Shown here piece after piece: positions 45,160 through 53,473 of a stretch of 64,000 bases of DNA. Position numbers and translations under genes: made by a program. Below the pieces are notes generated by a model, which saw only the letters and a program-made list of their open reading frames with translations, was not told where the DNA came from and ran no database searches. The stretch is from Streptomyces albireticuli. GTDB lineage: Bacteria > Actinomycetota > Actinomycetes > Streptomycetales > Streptomycetaceae. Position 1 is the stretch's first letter. Every line of letters starts with the position of its first letter. The DNA lies in assembly GCF_021228125.1 (NCBI RefSeq), contig NZ_JAJQQS010000004.1, positions 310,001 through 374,000 on the forward strand, in the 5' to 3' direction.

Positions 45160-45244
45160 GAAGGAGCGGTGCGCGACCGCCCGTGACCGGGCTCCGCCGG
45201 TCCGCGGCCGGATCACGGCCCCGGCCGGTGGACGACCGGTATCG

Positions 45245-46474
45245 CTACAGCGCGACGCCGAGCAGCGCGTCCGCGGTGCGGGAGACGAGGCCGGGCGCGC
45301 CCTCGTCCGTACCGCCGTCGGCGGTCTGGGCGGCGGCCCAGCGGTCGATGGCGGCCAGCGCCCGCGGTGCGTCGAGGTCGTCCGCGAGGGCCTCGCGGAC
45401 CTCCTCGACCAGGGCCTCGGCGGACGGGCCGTCGGGACGGGAGACGGCGGCGCGCCAGCGGGCGAGGCGCTCGACGGCCTCGCTCAGGACCGCGTCCGTC
45501 CACTCCCAGTCGGCGCGGTAGTGGTGCGCCAGCAGGGCCAGCCGGATCGCGGCGGGGTCGACGCCGTCACGGCGCAGCTTGGAGATGAAGACGAGGTTGC
45601 CGCGCGACTTGGACATCTTCTCGCCGTCGAGGGCGACCATGCCGGCGTGGACGTACGTCTTGGCGAACGGGTGCTCGCCGGTGAGCGCCTGGGCGTGCGA
45701 GGCGCCCATCTCGTGGTGCGGGAAGACGAGGTCGCTGCCGCCGCCCTGGACGTCGAAGCCCATGCCGAGGTGGTCGAGGGCGATGGCGACGCACTCGATG
45801 TGCCAGCCGGGGCGGCCGGGGCCGAGCGAGGCGCCGTCCCAGCTGGGCTCGCCCGGGCGGGCGGACATCCACAGCATGGGGTCGAGGGGGTTCTTCTTGC
45901 CGGGGCGGTCGGGGTCGCCGCCGCGCTCGGCGGAGAGCAGCCGCATCGCCTCGGCGTCGAGGCCGGAGACCTCGCCGAAGGAGGGGTCGGCGGCGACGGA
46001 GAAGTAGACGTCGCCCTCGAGCTCGTAGGCGGCTCCGGCGGAGAGCAGGCGCTCCACCAGGGGGACGATCTTCGGTATCGACTCCACGGCGCCCACGTAG
46101 TGCCGGGGCGGGAGCATCCGCAGGGCGGTCATGTCCTCGCGGAAGAGGGTGGTCTCGCGCTCCGCGAGCGCGGTCCAGTCCTCGCCGTCACGCACGGCCC
46201 GCTCCAGCAGCGGGTCGTCGATGTCCGTGACGTTCTGGACGTAGTGAACCTGCCGCTTGGTGTCGAGCCACACGCGCTGCACGAGGTCGAACGCGTTGTA
46301 GGTCGCCGCGTGTCCCATGTGGGTGGCGTCGTACGGCGTGATGCCGCAGACGTAGATACGGGCGACGGGGCCGGGGACGAGGGTCACCCGTCCACCGGTC
46401 GCGGTGTCGTGGATCCGGAGGTCGCGGCCACTGCCAGGCAGGGCGGGTACCTCAGAAGCGGGCCAGGCATGCAT
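45245..46474 (-). CDS. mshC: Mycothiol biosynthesis cysteine ligase MshC
   Basis: The 409-aa enzyme joins cysteine to glucosaminyl-inositol in mycothiol biosynthesis, using ATP. It derives from cysteinyl-tRNA synthetase: [17 protein letters not shown] carries the Cys zinc ligand and a HIGH-type site, and KMSKSRGN is the KMSKS loop. The start [25 protein letters not shown] and the missing tRNA-anticodon domain separate it from CysS. The start is ATG 46474. The rest of the frame upstream is not conserved. It is the last gene of the group containing the SCO1664-family, DUF3090 and phosphatase genes. Confidence 0.96.
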   Translation of the reverse strand: MHAWPASEVPALPGSGRDLRIHDTATGGRVTLVPGPVARIYVCGITPYDATHMGHAATYNAFDLVQRVWLDTKRQVHYVQNVTDIDDPLLERAVRDGEDWTALAERETTLFREDMTALRMLPPRHYVGAVESIPKIVPLVERLLSAGAAYELEGDVYFSVAADPSFGEVSGLDAEAMRLLSAERGGDPDRPGKKNPLDPMLWMSARPGEPSWDGASLGPGRPGWHIECVAIALDHLGMGFDVQGGGSDLVFPHHEMGASHAQALTGEHPFAKTYVHAGMVALDGEKMSKSRGNLVFISKLRRDGVDPAAIRLALLAHHYRADWEWTDAVLSEAVERLARWRAAVSRPDGPSAEALVEEVREALADDLDAPRALAAIDRWAAAQTADGGTDEGAPGLVSRTADALLGVAL

Positions 46475-46598
46475 GTTCAGAAGCGTAACCGGACGGGTGT
46501 TCCGGATACGAACCGGACCGGGGTGTTGGCCGAACAGGCCCTCTTGCGCACGCCCGGCCGGTGTGCAACAACTCTTTTCCGGTGCGGCCCGGCGCGGA

Positions 46599-47507
46599 TC
46601 AGACCGGTGGCCAGGGAATAGCCGGCCACTGACCGCTGGGCTCACGGTGCCGTCCGGTCCGCAGCAGGTCCGCGACACGCGCACGGAGCGCGTGGATTTC
46701 GGCCGGTGTGATGAGCTCCGCCAACCGGGCGGCGAGGGGGCGGCCGTCGGCCAGGTCGGCCGAAAGTCGCCGAAGGGCGTCGAGGGCCTCCTCCGTCAGC
46801 GGCTCGCCCGCCCAGCCCCACAGCAGGGTGCGCAGCTTGTCGTCCGCGTTGAAGGTCACACCGTGGTCGATGGCATAGATCCGGCCGTCGGCGGCGGGCA
46901 GCAGATGGCCGCCCTTGCGGTCACCGTTGTTGATCACCGCGTCGAGCACGGCGAGCCGCCGCAGGCGGACGTCGTCCGCGTGGACGAGCAGCGCGGTGCG
47001 CTCCTCCCCCGGGCCGCCCACCTCGGCGAAGCCCACGGCCTTCCAACCCTCGCCGGGCTCGTCACCGTCGACCAGGGCGAGCAGCGGGCCTTCCCCGGAG
47101 GGCTCCGCCGGTCCCTCCGGCCCCGCGCCCATGCCGTCCGCCGCGCCGGTCGTGCCCTCGGTGCCCTCGGCACCCTCCGAGGCCTCGATCCACAGCTGGC
47201 ACATGCCCTCCCCGTACGGGCCGTCCCGCAGCACCGTGGGCGGGACCAGGCCCCAGCCCATGGCCTCGGACAGCTCGTACGCCGCGACCTCGCGCCGGGC
47301 GAGCGTCCCGTCGGGGAAGTCCCACAGGGGGCGCTCCCCGGCCACCGGCTTATAGACGCAGGCGGCGCTCACCCCGTCGTACTCGACCGTGCAGTACAGG
47401 ACGGCGTTGGACGCCCCGCGGACCTGCCCGCGTACCGTCAGCTCACCCTTGGCGAGCAGCTCCTGCGGGCTCACGCTCCGCGTCGGTATCCGTTCTGGCG
47501 CGGACAT
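46599..47507 (-). CDS. SCO1664 family protein (kinase-like fold)
   Basis: The 302-aa protein starts at ATG 47507 behind GGAAGGA. Segments such as [49 protein letters not shown] and [11 protein letters not shown] look like the ATP-binding Lys, catalytic loop (NNGDRKGGH) and metal-binding DHG of HipA/PI-kinase-like folds. Activity is unproven. The start overlaps the end of the DUF3090 gene by 37 nt, so translation is coupled. Residues about 125-150 are a low-complexity Gly/Ala/Glu insertion. It belongs to a gene cluster conserved next to mshC in actinobacteria (from memory). Confidence 0.9.
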   Translation of the reverse strand: MSAPERIPTRSVSPQELLAKGELTVRGQVRGASNAVLYCTVEYDGVSAACVYKPVAGERPLWDFPDGTLARREVAAYELSEAMGWGLVPPTVLRDGPYGEGMCQLWIEASEGAEGTEGTTGAADGMGAGPEGPAEPSGEGPLLALVDGDEPGEGWKAVGFAEVGGPGEERTALLVHADDVRLRRLAVLDAVINNGDRKGGHLLPAADGRIYAIDHGVTFNADDKLRTLLWGWAGEPLTEEALDALRRLSADLADGRPLAARLAELITPAEIHALRARVADLLRTGRHREPSGQWPAIPWPPV

Positions 47508-48061
47508 ACGTGTCCTTCCGGGTCGAGCGGCAGGCTGCACAGGGGGCACGGCGGGCGGCCGGCGTTGACGACCTCCAGGGCGCGCTTGGCGAAGGCCCGC
47601 GCCATGGTGCCGGTGAGCCGCACGCGCAGCATCGGCGGACCGTTCGTCTCGTCCTGGAGCAGCCGCTCCTCGGCCTCGACCAGGTCCTCGTCGGTGTCCG
47701 CCGCCAGCTCGACGAGGGCCTGCGCCTCCACGATCATGCGCTGCCCGTCGCCGTCCCAGGCCAGGGCCATGGTGCCGACCCTGAACTCCTCCTCGACGGG
47801 GGTCTCCAGGGGGCCGGTGTCGGCGAGCTCGGCGGGGGCCACGGCGGGCACCGCCGCATTGCCGCCGGTGCGCCGGACCACCTCGTCGAGCAGCTCGTCG
47901 ATCCGCTCGGCGAGCGCTTCTACCTGGGCCTTCTCCAGGGCGACGCTGGTGGTACGGGCACCCGCGGAGGCCTGGAGGAAGAAAGTACGGCGACCCGGCA
48001 GCCCGACCGTACCGGCGACGAAACGGTCCGGCGGGTCATAGAGGAACACCTGACGGGACAA
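47471..48061 (-). CDS. DUF3090 family protein
   Basis: The 196-aa protein starts at TTG 48061 (AGGAC upstream): SRQVFLYDPPDRFVAGTVGLPGRRTFFLQA is the family N terminus. The C terminus carries [15 protein letters not shown], a probable zinc knuckle. No enzymatic motif is recognised. It overlaps the SCO1664-family gene by 37 nt and precedes mshC, so the proteins probably act in a shared process. Confidence 0.92.
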   Translation of the reverse strand: MSRQVFLYDPPDRFVAGTVGLPGRRTFFLQASAGARTTSVALEKAQVEALAERIDELLDEVVRRTGGNAAVPAVAPAELADTGPLETPVEEEFRVGTMALAWDGDGQRMIVEAQALVELAADTDEDLVEAEERLLQDETNGPPMLRVRLTGTMARAFAKRALEVVNAGRPPCPLCSLPLDPEGHVCPRQNGYRRGA

Positions 48062-48174
48062 CGTCCTGCTCCATTTGCTTCGGTGGTGGAGTGGTGCGGA
48101 AGTGACTGTTCCGGATGCTGCTCACGCGCGGGGAGGCGGACGGAGCCGCGTCACCACCCTACTGCGCGGGGCGA

Positions 48175-48879
48175 TCACGGTGCTCCCGCCCCGCCTCCCA
48201 CGACGCCGTCCGCCTCGGACCCCTCGGCGGGGGCCGCCGGTTCCGTGTGCGGGGCGAGGCCGCGCAGCTCTCCGGTGTCGCCGAGGCGCAGCAGGAAGGG
48301 CCGCAGCCGGGTGTAGCGGATGGCGGTGACCGAACAGGGGTCGACGGCGATCCGCTGGAACAGGTCGAGGTGCAGGCCGAGGGCGTCGGCGACGAGCGAC
48401 TTCACGATGTCGCCGTGCGAGCACATGACGTAGACGGCGTCGGCGCCGTGCTCCTCCTCGATCCGGGCGTTCCACTCGCGCACGGCGTCCACGGCGCGCG
48501 CCTGCATGGCGCGTACGGACTCGCCGCCGGGGAAGGCGGCCGCGGCGGGGTGCCGCTGGACGACCTCCCACAGCGGCTCGTCGACCAGCTCGGCGATCTT
48601 GCGGCCGGACCAGTCGCCGTAGTGGCACTCCCCGATGCGCTCGTCCGTGTGCAGGGGCAGGTCCGGGCGGGCGGCGAGGAGGGGCGCCAGGGTCTCCCGG
48701 CAGCGTTGCAGGGGGCTGGTGACGGCGGCGGCCAGGGGGAGCCCCGCCAGCCGGTCGGGGAGGGCGGCCGCCTGGGCGGTGCCGCGCTCGTCCAGGGCGA
48801 CGCCGGGGGTCCAGCCGGCGAGCACGCCCCCGGTGTTGGCGGTGGACCGGCCGTGCCTGACAAGGATCAGCGTGGGCAT
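48175..48879 (-). CDS. Histidine phosphatase superfamily protein
   Basis: The 234-aa protein has the N-terminal LVRHGRSTANT motif (phospho-acceptor His 9) and the later CSHGDIVKSLVAD with the second catalytic His, marking a phosphoglycerate-mutase-like phosphatase. Family members linked to this cluster are often called MSMEG_4193-type phosphomutases; the substrate is unknown. The Gly/Ala/Glu tail is unstructured. It is the first gene of the phosphatase, DUF3090, SCO1664 and mshC run and is divergent from corA. Start ATG 48879. Confidence 0.92.
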   Translation of the reverse strand: MPTLILVRHGRSTANTGGVLAGWTPGVALDERGTAQAAALPDRLAGLPLAAAVTSPLQRCRETLAPLLAARPDLPLHTDERIGECHYGDWSGRKIAELVDEPLWEVVQRHPAAAAFPGGESVRAMQARAVDAVREWNARIEEEHGADAVYVMCSHGDIVKSLVADALGLHLDLFQRIAVDPCSVTAIRYTRLRPFLLRLGDTGELRGLAPHTEPAAPAEGSEADGVVGGGAGAP

Positions 48880-49025
48880 GGCCGCCAGCCTACGTCGGGG
48901 CCGCCCGGCCCGTCCCGGCCGGTGCCGGACCGGGCTCCGGGGACGGGTGCCGGAGCCCGCTCCGCGCCGTTCCGTACCCTTCCGGTGGCCACCGCGCGGT
49001 GTACTCGGGGCCGATCGGCGGCAGA

Positions 49026-50018
49026 ATGCCCTGCGTGATCGTGGACTGCGCTATCTACCGGGACGGACGCCGCACCGAGGGCCCCGCCGACTTCTCCGAC
49101 GCGCTGGACGAGGCACGGGCCGACGGCCACTCGTTCCTGTGGATCGGGCTGCACGAGCCCACGGAGAAGGAATTCGAGCTGGTCACCAGCGAGTTCGGGC
49201 TGCACCCGCTGGCCGTGGAGGACGCGCTGAAGGCCCACCAGCGGCCGAAGCTGGAGGTGTACGACGACTCGCTGTTCGTCGTCCTGAAGCCGGTCGTCTA
49301 CGACGACGCCGCGGACACGGTCACCACCGGTGAGCTCATGCTCTTCCTCGGCGACTCCTTCGTGGTGACCGTCCGGCACGGCGAGGGCGCCCCGCTCGCC
49401 GAGGTGCGCCGACGGCTGGAGGAGGACCCGGAGGTCCTGCGGCACGGGCCGTCGGCAGTGGTGTACGCGGTGAGCGACGCGGTCGTGGACCACTACATCG
49501 AGGTGGCCGCCGAGCTCCAGGTCGACCTGGAGGAGTTGGAGGCGGAGGTGTTCGCGCCGGTGGGCGGCGACACCCGGAACACCGCCTCGCGGATCTACTC
49601 CTTCAAGCGGCAGGTGATGGAGTTCCGGCGGGCCTCGTGGCCGCTGACCGACCCGATGGCACGGCTTTCGGGGGCGGGTGTGCCGTTCGTACCGGAACCC
49701 GCGCGGCCGTTCTTCCGGGACGTGGGCGACCACCTGACGCGGGCGAACGAGTCCGTGGACGGCCTGGACCGGCTGCTGACGGACATACTGTCGGCCCACC
49801 TCGCGCAGATGGGCGTCCAGCAGAACGACGACATGCGCAAGATCTCCGCGTGGGCGGCGATGGCCGCGGTGCCGACGATGATCGCCGGCGTCTACGGGAT
49901 GAACTTCGACCACATGCCGGAGCTGCGCCAGCCGTGGGGCTATCCGGCGGCCGTGCTGCTGATGGCGGGCCTGGTGTTCTGGCTGCACCGCTACTTCAAG
50001 GGGCGCGGCTGGTTGTGA
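49026..50018 (+). CDS. corA: CorA-family magnesium/cobalt transporter
   Basis: The 330-aa protein has a long cytoplasmic domain with CorA features (VIVDCAIYRDGRRTEGP, FLWIGLHEPTEKEFELV, KLEVYDDSLFVVLKPV), a stalk helix and two C-terminal helices. The first pore helix is followed by YGMNFDHMPE, the GMN signature of Mg2+ channels. It should form a pentamer that moves Mg2+ inward. The start ATG 49026 is used; a GTG at 49035 is possible. It is divergent from the phosphatase gene. Confidence 0.95.
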   Translation: MPCVIVDCAIYRDGRRTEGPADFSDALDEARADGHSFLWIGLHEPTEKEFELVTSEFGLHPLAVEDALKAHQRPKLEVYDDSLFVVLKPVVYDDAADTVTTGELMLFLGDSFVVTVRHGEGAPLAEVRRRLEEDPEVLRHGPSAVVYAVSDAVVDHYIEVAAELQVDLEELEAEVFAPVGGDTRNTASRIYSFKRQVMEFRRASWPLTDPMARLSGAGVPFVPEPARPFFRDVGDHLTRANESVDGLDRLLTDILSAHLAQMGVQQNDDMRKISAWAAMAAVPTMIAGVYGMNFDHMPELRQPWGYPAAVLLMAGLVFWLHRYFKGRGWL

Positions 50019-50090
50019 GGCGGGGACGGGCGGGGGAACGGGCGGGGCGGGCGCCCGGGACCGGGGGCGCCCCTGTCTTTCGTACTCCCG

Positions 50091-50139
50091 GCTTCCGGCT
50101 TCCGGCTTCCGGCTTCCGGCTTCCGGCTTCCGGCTTCCG
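50091..50139. repeat. Seven tandem copies of a 7-bp repeat
   Basis: GCTTCCG is repeated seven times without interruption (50091-50139), with partial units on both sides. It begins 2 nt beyond the stop codon of the ferritin-like gene on the minus strand and lies in the 123-nt gap after corA. Such a heptamer array is prone to slipped-strand length change. Confidence 0.95.
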
Positions 50140-50141
50140 GC

Positions 50142-50930
50142 TCAGGCGAACTCGGCCGCCGAGGTGGCGGGTCCGCCCAGCGGGTCGCGGCGCGCCGGCG
50201 GGCTCAGGGTGACCATCCGGCGCCAGCCGAAGAGCCGCTCGCGGAGGTAGACCGTCCGGATGCCCAGGGACAGCGCGAGGGTCTTCGGCCCGGACCAGCC
50301 GAGGAGGGCGCCCATACGGGCCGTCACGGCCAGGCTGACGTCCCGGTGGACGCGGATCTCGGCGCGGGCGCTCTCCCGCAGGACGGCCCGGATGGTCCGG
50401 CCGTGTCCGGCGCGGGCGAGCCGGAGCAGTTCCTCGTGGCAGTACGCGAGGTGGTTGTCCTCGTCGTGCGAGATCATCCTGATCGCCTTGCCGACCTCGG
50501 GGTGCTCGCCGAAGTGAGTGGTGAGCATCCGCATCTGGTCCGCGGCGCGCTGCTCGGTGACGCGGCTGTGCGCGAGGTAGACCACGATGTCCCGCTCGGT
50601 CAGCGGGTCGTCGCCGCGCAGCAGGGCATGGGCGAGGCCGATGCCACCGCGCTCCAGGAGCATCGTGTAGTCGGTCTCGGGCGGCACCGGTACGGGGTCG
50701 AGGCCGCGCCTGCGCAGCAGGGCGTTGAAGATCCGCCCGTGCTTGTCCTCGTCCGCGCCGTGCCGGGCGATCTTCGGAGCGAGCGCGTGCTGGGTGCCGG
50801 GGACGAGCGCGGCGATCCTGCCGTTCTCCCAGCCGCCCTGCGCCTCGCCGCTGGCGGCGATGGAGCAGAAGAGCCGGTACGACTCGTCGTTGTCGAGGAT
50901 CTCCTGGAACAGGCTCCTGGCCGAGAGCAC
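50142..50930 (-). CDS. Ferritin-like domain protein
   Basis: The 262-aa protein starts at GTG 50930 behind GGGAGGTGA. Residues about 25-170 contain four-helix-bundle pieces with metal-ligand patterns: EDKHGRIFNALL (E..H) and ISHDEDNHLAYCHEELL (D-E..H), like di-iron ferritin or rubrerythrin proteins. The C-terminal part has Arg-rich segments. It may store or oxidise iron or act on a small substrate. A run of heptamer repeats follows its stop codon. Function is inferred only from the fold. Confidence 0.82.
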   Translation of the reverse strand: MLSARSLFQEILDNDESYRLFCSIAASGEAQGGWENGRIAALVPGTQHALAPKIARHGADEDKHGRIFNALLRRRGLDPVPVPPETDYTMLLERGGIGLAHALLRGDDPLTERDIVVYLAHSRVTEQRAADQMRMLTTHFGEHPEVGKAIRMISHDEDNHLAYCHEELLRLARAGHGRTIRAVLRESARAEIRVHRDVSLAVTARMGALLGWSGPKTLALSLGIRTVYLRERLFGWRRMVTLSPPARRDPLGGPATSAAEFA

Positions 50931-51221
50931 GGGCGTCACCTCCCTGCGTCCGCGGCACGGGTCGCACGTGTCCGACGTGCGTCGACGTGTGTCCGCGTGT
51001 ATCCGCGTGCCCCGCGAGGTGAAAGTCAAGTGGCCCGGGGGCGGGTCGGCAACAGGAGGTGACGGCCGCTGGGCCGAACGGGTGGGACCCGGCTGGTGCG
51101 GTTCGCACGGGATTCCGGTGCGGCGGCGCGTAACCCCGTGCGCGTACGGGCGTTGTGCTCTGTACCGGCCGTGGCGGGGAAGACACCCCGAGCCCCCACC
51201 ACGGCCGCAGGTTTCCCTCCG

Positions 51222-52280
51222 CTACGCCAGGCCGGCGCGCTCCATCGCCTCGACGCCGGCCCGCAGGGCCGCGATCCGCTCGTCCAGGGTGAAGCCGGCG
51301 GGCAGCAGCGACAGCGTGGTGACGCCCGCGTCCGCGTAGGCCTGCATCCGGTCGGCGATGCGCTCCACGGGGCCGAGCAGTGTGGTGGAGTCGATCAGCT
51401 CGCGCGGTACGGCCGCGGCGGCGCCGACCTTGTCGCCGGCCAGGTACTTCTCCTGGATCTCGGCGGCGGCCTTCTCGTAGCCCATGCGCTGGGCGAGCTT
51501 GTTGTAGAAGTTCTGCTTGGCGCTGCCCATGCCGCCGACGTAGAGGGCGGTGTGCGGGCGGAAGATGTCGGCGAGCGCGCCGACGTCGTCGCCGACCGCG
51601 ATGGAGACGCTCGGCACGAGGTCGAAGCCGTCGAGGTCCTTGCCGATCTTCTCGCGGCCCGCGCGGATCGCGCCGAGCGTGGTCTCCTCGGCGTGCTCCG
51701 GGGCGAAGAAGACGACGAGGGCGCCGTCGGCGATCTCGCCGGTCTGCTCCAGGTTCTTCGGGCCGATGGCGGCGATGTAGAGCGGGATGCGCTCGCGCAC
51801 GGGGTGGACGGTCAGCTTGATGGGCTTGCCGGGACCGCCGGGGAGCGGCAGGGTCCAGTGGTCACCGGCGTGGGTGACGCGCTCGCGGGACATCGCCTTG
51901 CGGACGATCTCCACGTACTCACGGGTGCGGGCGAGCGGCTTGTCGAACTTCACGCCGTACCAGCCCTCGGAGACCTGCGGGCCGGAGACGCCGAGGCCGA
52001 GCCGGAAGCGGCCGCCGGAGAGGGAGTCCAGGGTGGCCGCGGTCATCGCCGTCATCGTGGGCGTACGGGCGGGGATCTGGAAGATGGCCGAGCCGATGTC
52101 GATCCGCTCGGTCTGCGCCGCGACCCAGGACAGCACGGTGGGGGCGTCCGAGCCGTACGCCTCGGCGGCCCAGCAGACCGAGTAGCCCAGCCGGTCGGCC
52201 TCGCGGGCGACCGCGAGGTTGTCGGCGTCCATCCCGGCGCCCCAGTAGCCGAGGTTGATTCCGAGCCTCATTCGCCCCAT
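51222..52280 (-). CDS. LLM-class F420-dependent oxidoreductase
   Basis: The 352-aa luciferase-like TIM-barrel protein has MRLGINLGYWGAGMDADNLA, AAEAYGSDAPTVLSWVAAQT, IDIGSAIFQIPARTPTMTAMTAATLD and GRFRLGLGVSGPQVSEGW, the usual pattern of actinobacterial F420-dependent enzymes. The substrate is unknown. The start ATG 52280 has GGGGAG upstream. A perfect palindrome lies 12 nt upstream (52292-52305), so it is probably repressed or activated there. It is divergent from an aldo/keto reductase gene. Confidence 0.92.
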   Translation of the reverse strand: MGRMRLGINLGYWGAGMDADNLAVAREADRLGYSVCWAAEAYGSDAPTVLSWVAAQTERIDIGSAIFQIPARTPTMTAMTAATLDSLSGGRFRLGLGVSGPQVSEGWYGVKFDKPLARTREYVEIVRKAMSRERVTHAGDHWTLPLPGGPGKPIKLTVHPVRERIPLYIAAIGPKNLEQTGEIADGALVVFFAPEHAEETTLGAIRAGREKIGKDLDGFDLVPSVSIAVGDDVGALADIFRPHTALYVGGMGSAKQNFYNKLAQRMGYEKAAAEIQEKYLAGDKVGAAAAVPRELIDSTTLLGPVERIADRMQAYADAGVTTLSLLPAGFTLDERIAALRAGVEAMERAGLA

Positions 52281-52291
52281 GCCGACTCCCC

Positions 52292-52305
52292 TTACTGATC
52301 AGTAA
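52292..52305. promoter_or_regulatory. Perfect 14-nt palindrome upstream of the LLM oxidoreductase gene
   Basis: TTACTGATCAGTAA is a perfect palindrome, AT-rich in GC-rich DNA, in the divergent region between the oxidoreductase and aldo/keto reductase genes and 12 nt from the former's start. It resembles TetR-type operators; no regulator gene is adjacent. Confidence 0.6.
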
Positions 52306-52489
52306 CGTCGTTGTCCCGGGGACTGTAGCGCGCCGGACCGGAGTACGTCATCGGTGTGACGGCGCCGGGTCGGCCGCCGGCCGGGCGGCGGCCCGGGCGA
52401 CCGGGCGGTCAACGCCTGGTGGACGGGTGGTCCGCGGCGTTATCCACAGGGCGCCACGGGATGTGCCGCGGCCAGTAGGGTCAGCGCTC

Positions 52490-53473
52490 ATGGAGCTAAG
52501 GCATCTCGGCCGCACGGGGCTGCGGGTATCCCGGATCGGGCTCGGCACGCTCACCTGGGGCCGGGACACGAGTGAGCACGACGCCGCCGAGCAGCTCAAG
52601 ACGTTCTGGGAAGCGGGCGGCACCCTCGTCGATACGGCGGATGTCTACGCGGACGGCGGCGCCGAGTATCTCCTGGGCCAGCTGATGGAGGAGCTCGTCC
52701 CGCGCCGCGATCTGGTCATCGCGACCAAGTCCGGCAGCGTCCCCGACCCCGACCGCCGCTTCGACGGCTCGCGGGGGCATCTGCTCTCGGCGCTCGACGC
52801 CTCCCTGGAGCGGCTCGGCACGGACCATGTGGACCTGTGGCAGATCCACGCCTTCGACCCCTGGACGCCGGTCGAGGAGACCCTCCAAGCGGTCGACATC
52901 GCCGTCAGCAGCGGGCGGGCCCGCTATGCGGGCGTCTCCAACTTCAGCGGCTGGCAGCTCGCCAAGGCGGCCACCTGGCAGCTGGCCGCGCCGGGCATAC
53001 GGACCCGGCTGGCCGGCACGCAGATGGAGTATTCCCTGCTCCAGCGCGGCATCGAGCGCGAGGTGCTGCCCGCCGCGCTCGACCTGGGCATCGGGGTGCT
53101 GCCGTCCTCGCCGCTCGGCCGCGGCGTCCTCACCGGCAAGTACCGCCACGCGACACCCGCCGACTCGCGGGGTGCCTCGGAGAGCCTCGCGCCCTTCGTC
53201 GCCCCGTATCTGGACGAGACGGCGGGCCGGGTCGTGGACGCCGTCGCCACGGCGGCGGACGGCCTCGCGACGACGTCCCTGAAGGTGGCCCTGGCGTGGG
53301 TGCGCGACCGCCCCGGGGTGACCGCCCCGATCGTCGGCGCGCGGACCGCGCAGCAGCTGCGGGCGGCGTTGTCAGTGGAGGCGCTTACGCTTCCGGACGA
53401 GATCTGCCAGGCGCTCGACGATGTGTCGGCCCCTGTGCACCGCTATCCCGATCAGGACTGGAGCACCCTGTGA
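52490..53473 (+). CDS. Aldo/keto reductase
   Basis: The 327-aa NADPH-dependent reductase has LGRTGLRVSRIGLGTLTWG, the catalytic Asp/Tyr pair (DTADVYADG), a Lys in VIATKSG, and SNFSGWQLAKA and PIVGARTAQQL for cofactor binding. It probably reduces aldehydes or ketones; the substrate is unknown. The catalytic His position of many family members reads WQIHAFDPWTP, with His present. The start is ATG 52490. Its TGA stop overlaps the GTG start of the next gene (GTGA), so they are translationally coupled. Confidence 0.93.
   Translation: MELRHLGRTGLRVSRIGLGTLTWGRDTSEHDAAEQLKTFWEAGGTLVDTADVYADGGAEYLLGQLMEELVPRRDLVIATKSGSVPDPDRRFDGSRGHLLSALDASLERLGTDHVDLWQIHAFDPWTPVEETLQAVDIAVSSGRARYAGVSNFSGWQLAKAATWQLAAPGIRTRLAGTQMEYSLLQRGIEREVLPAALDLGIGVLPSSPLGRGVLTGKYRHATPADSRGASESLAPFVAPYLDETAGRVVDAVATAADGLATTSLKVALAWVRDRPGVTAPIVGARTAQQLRAALSVEALTLPDEICQALDDVSAPVHRYPDQDWSTL

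Noticed and set aside
50091..50139. Repeat array as part of a coding region (Ser-Arg-Lys-Pro-Glu-Ala-Gly repeats on the minus strand)
   Set aside because: That frame lacks a start with a ribosome site and lies beyond the stop of the ferritin-like gene.
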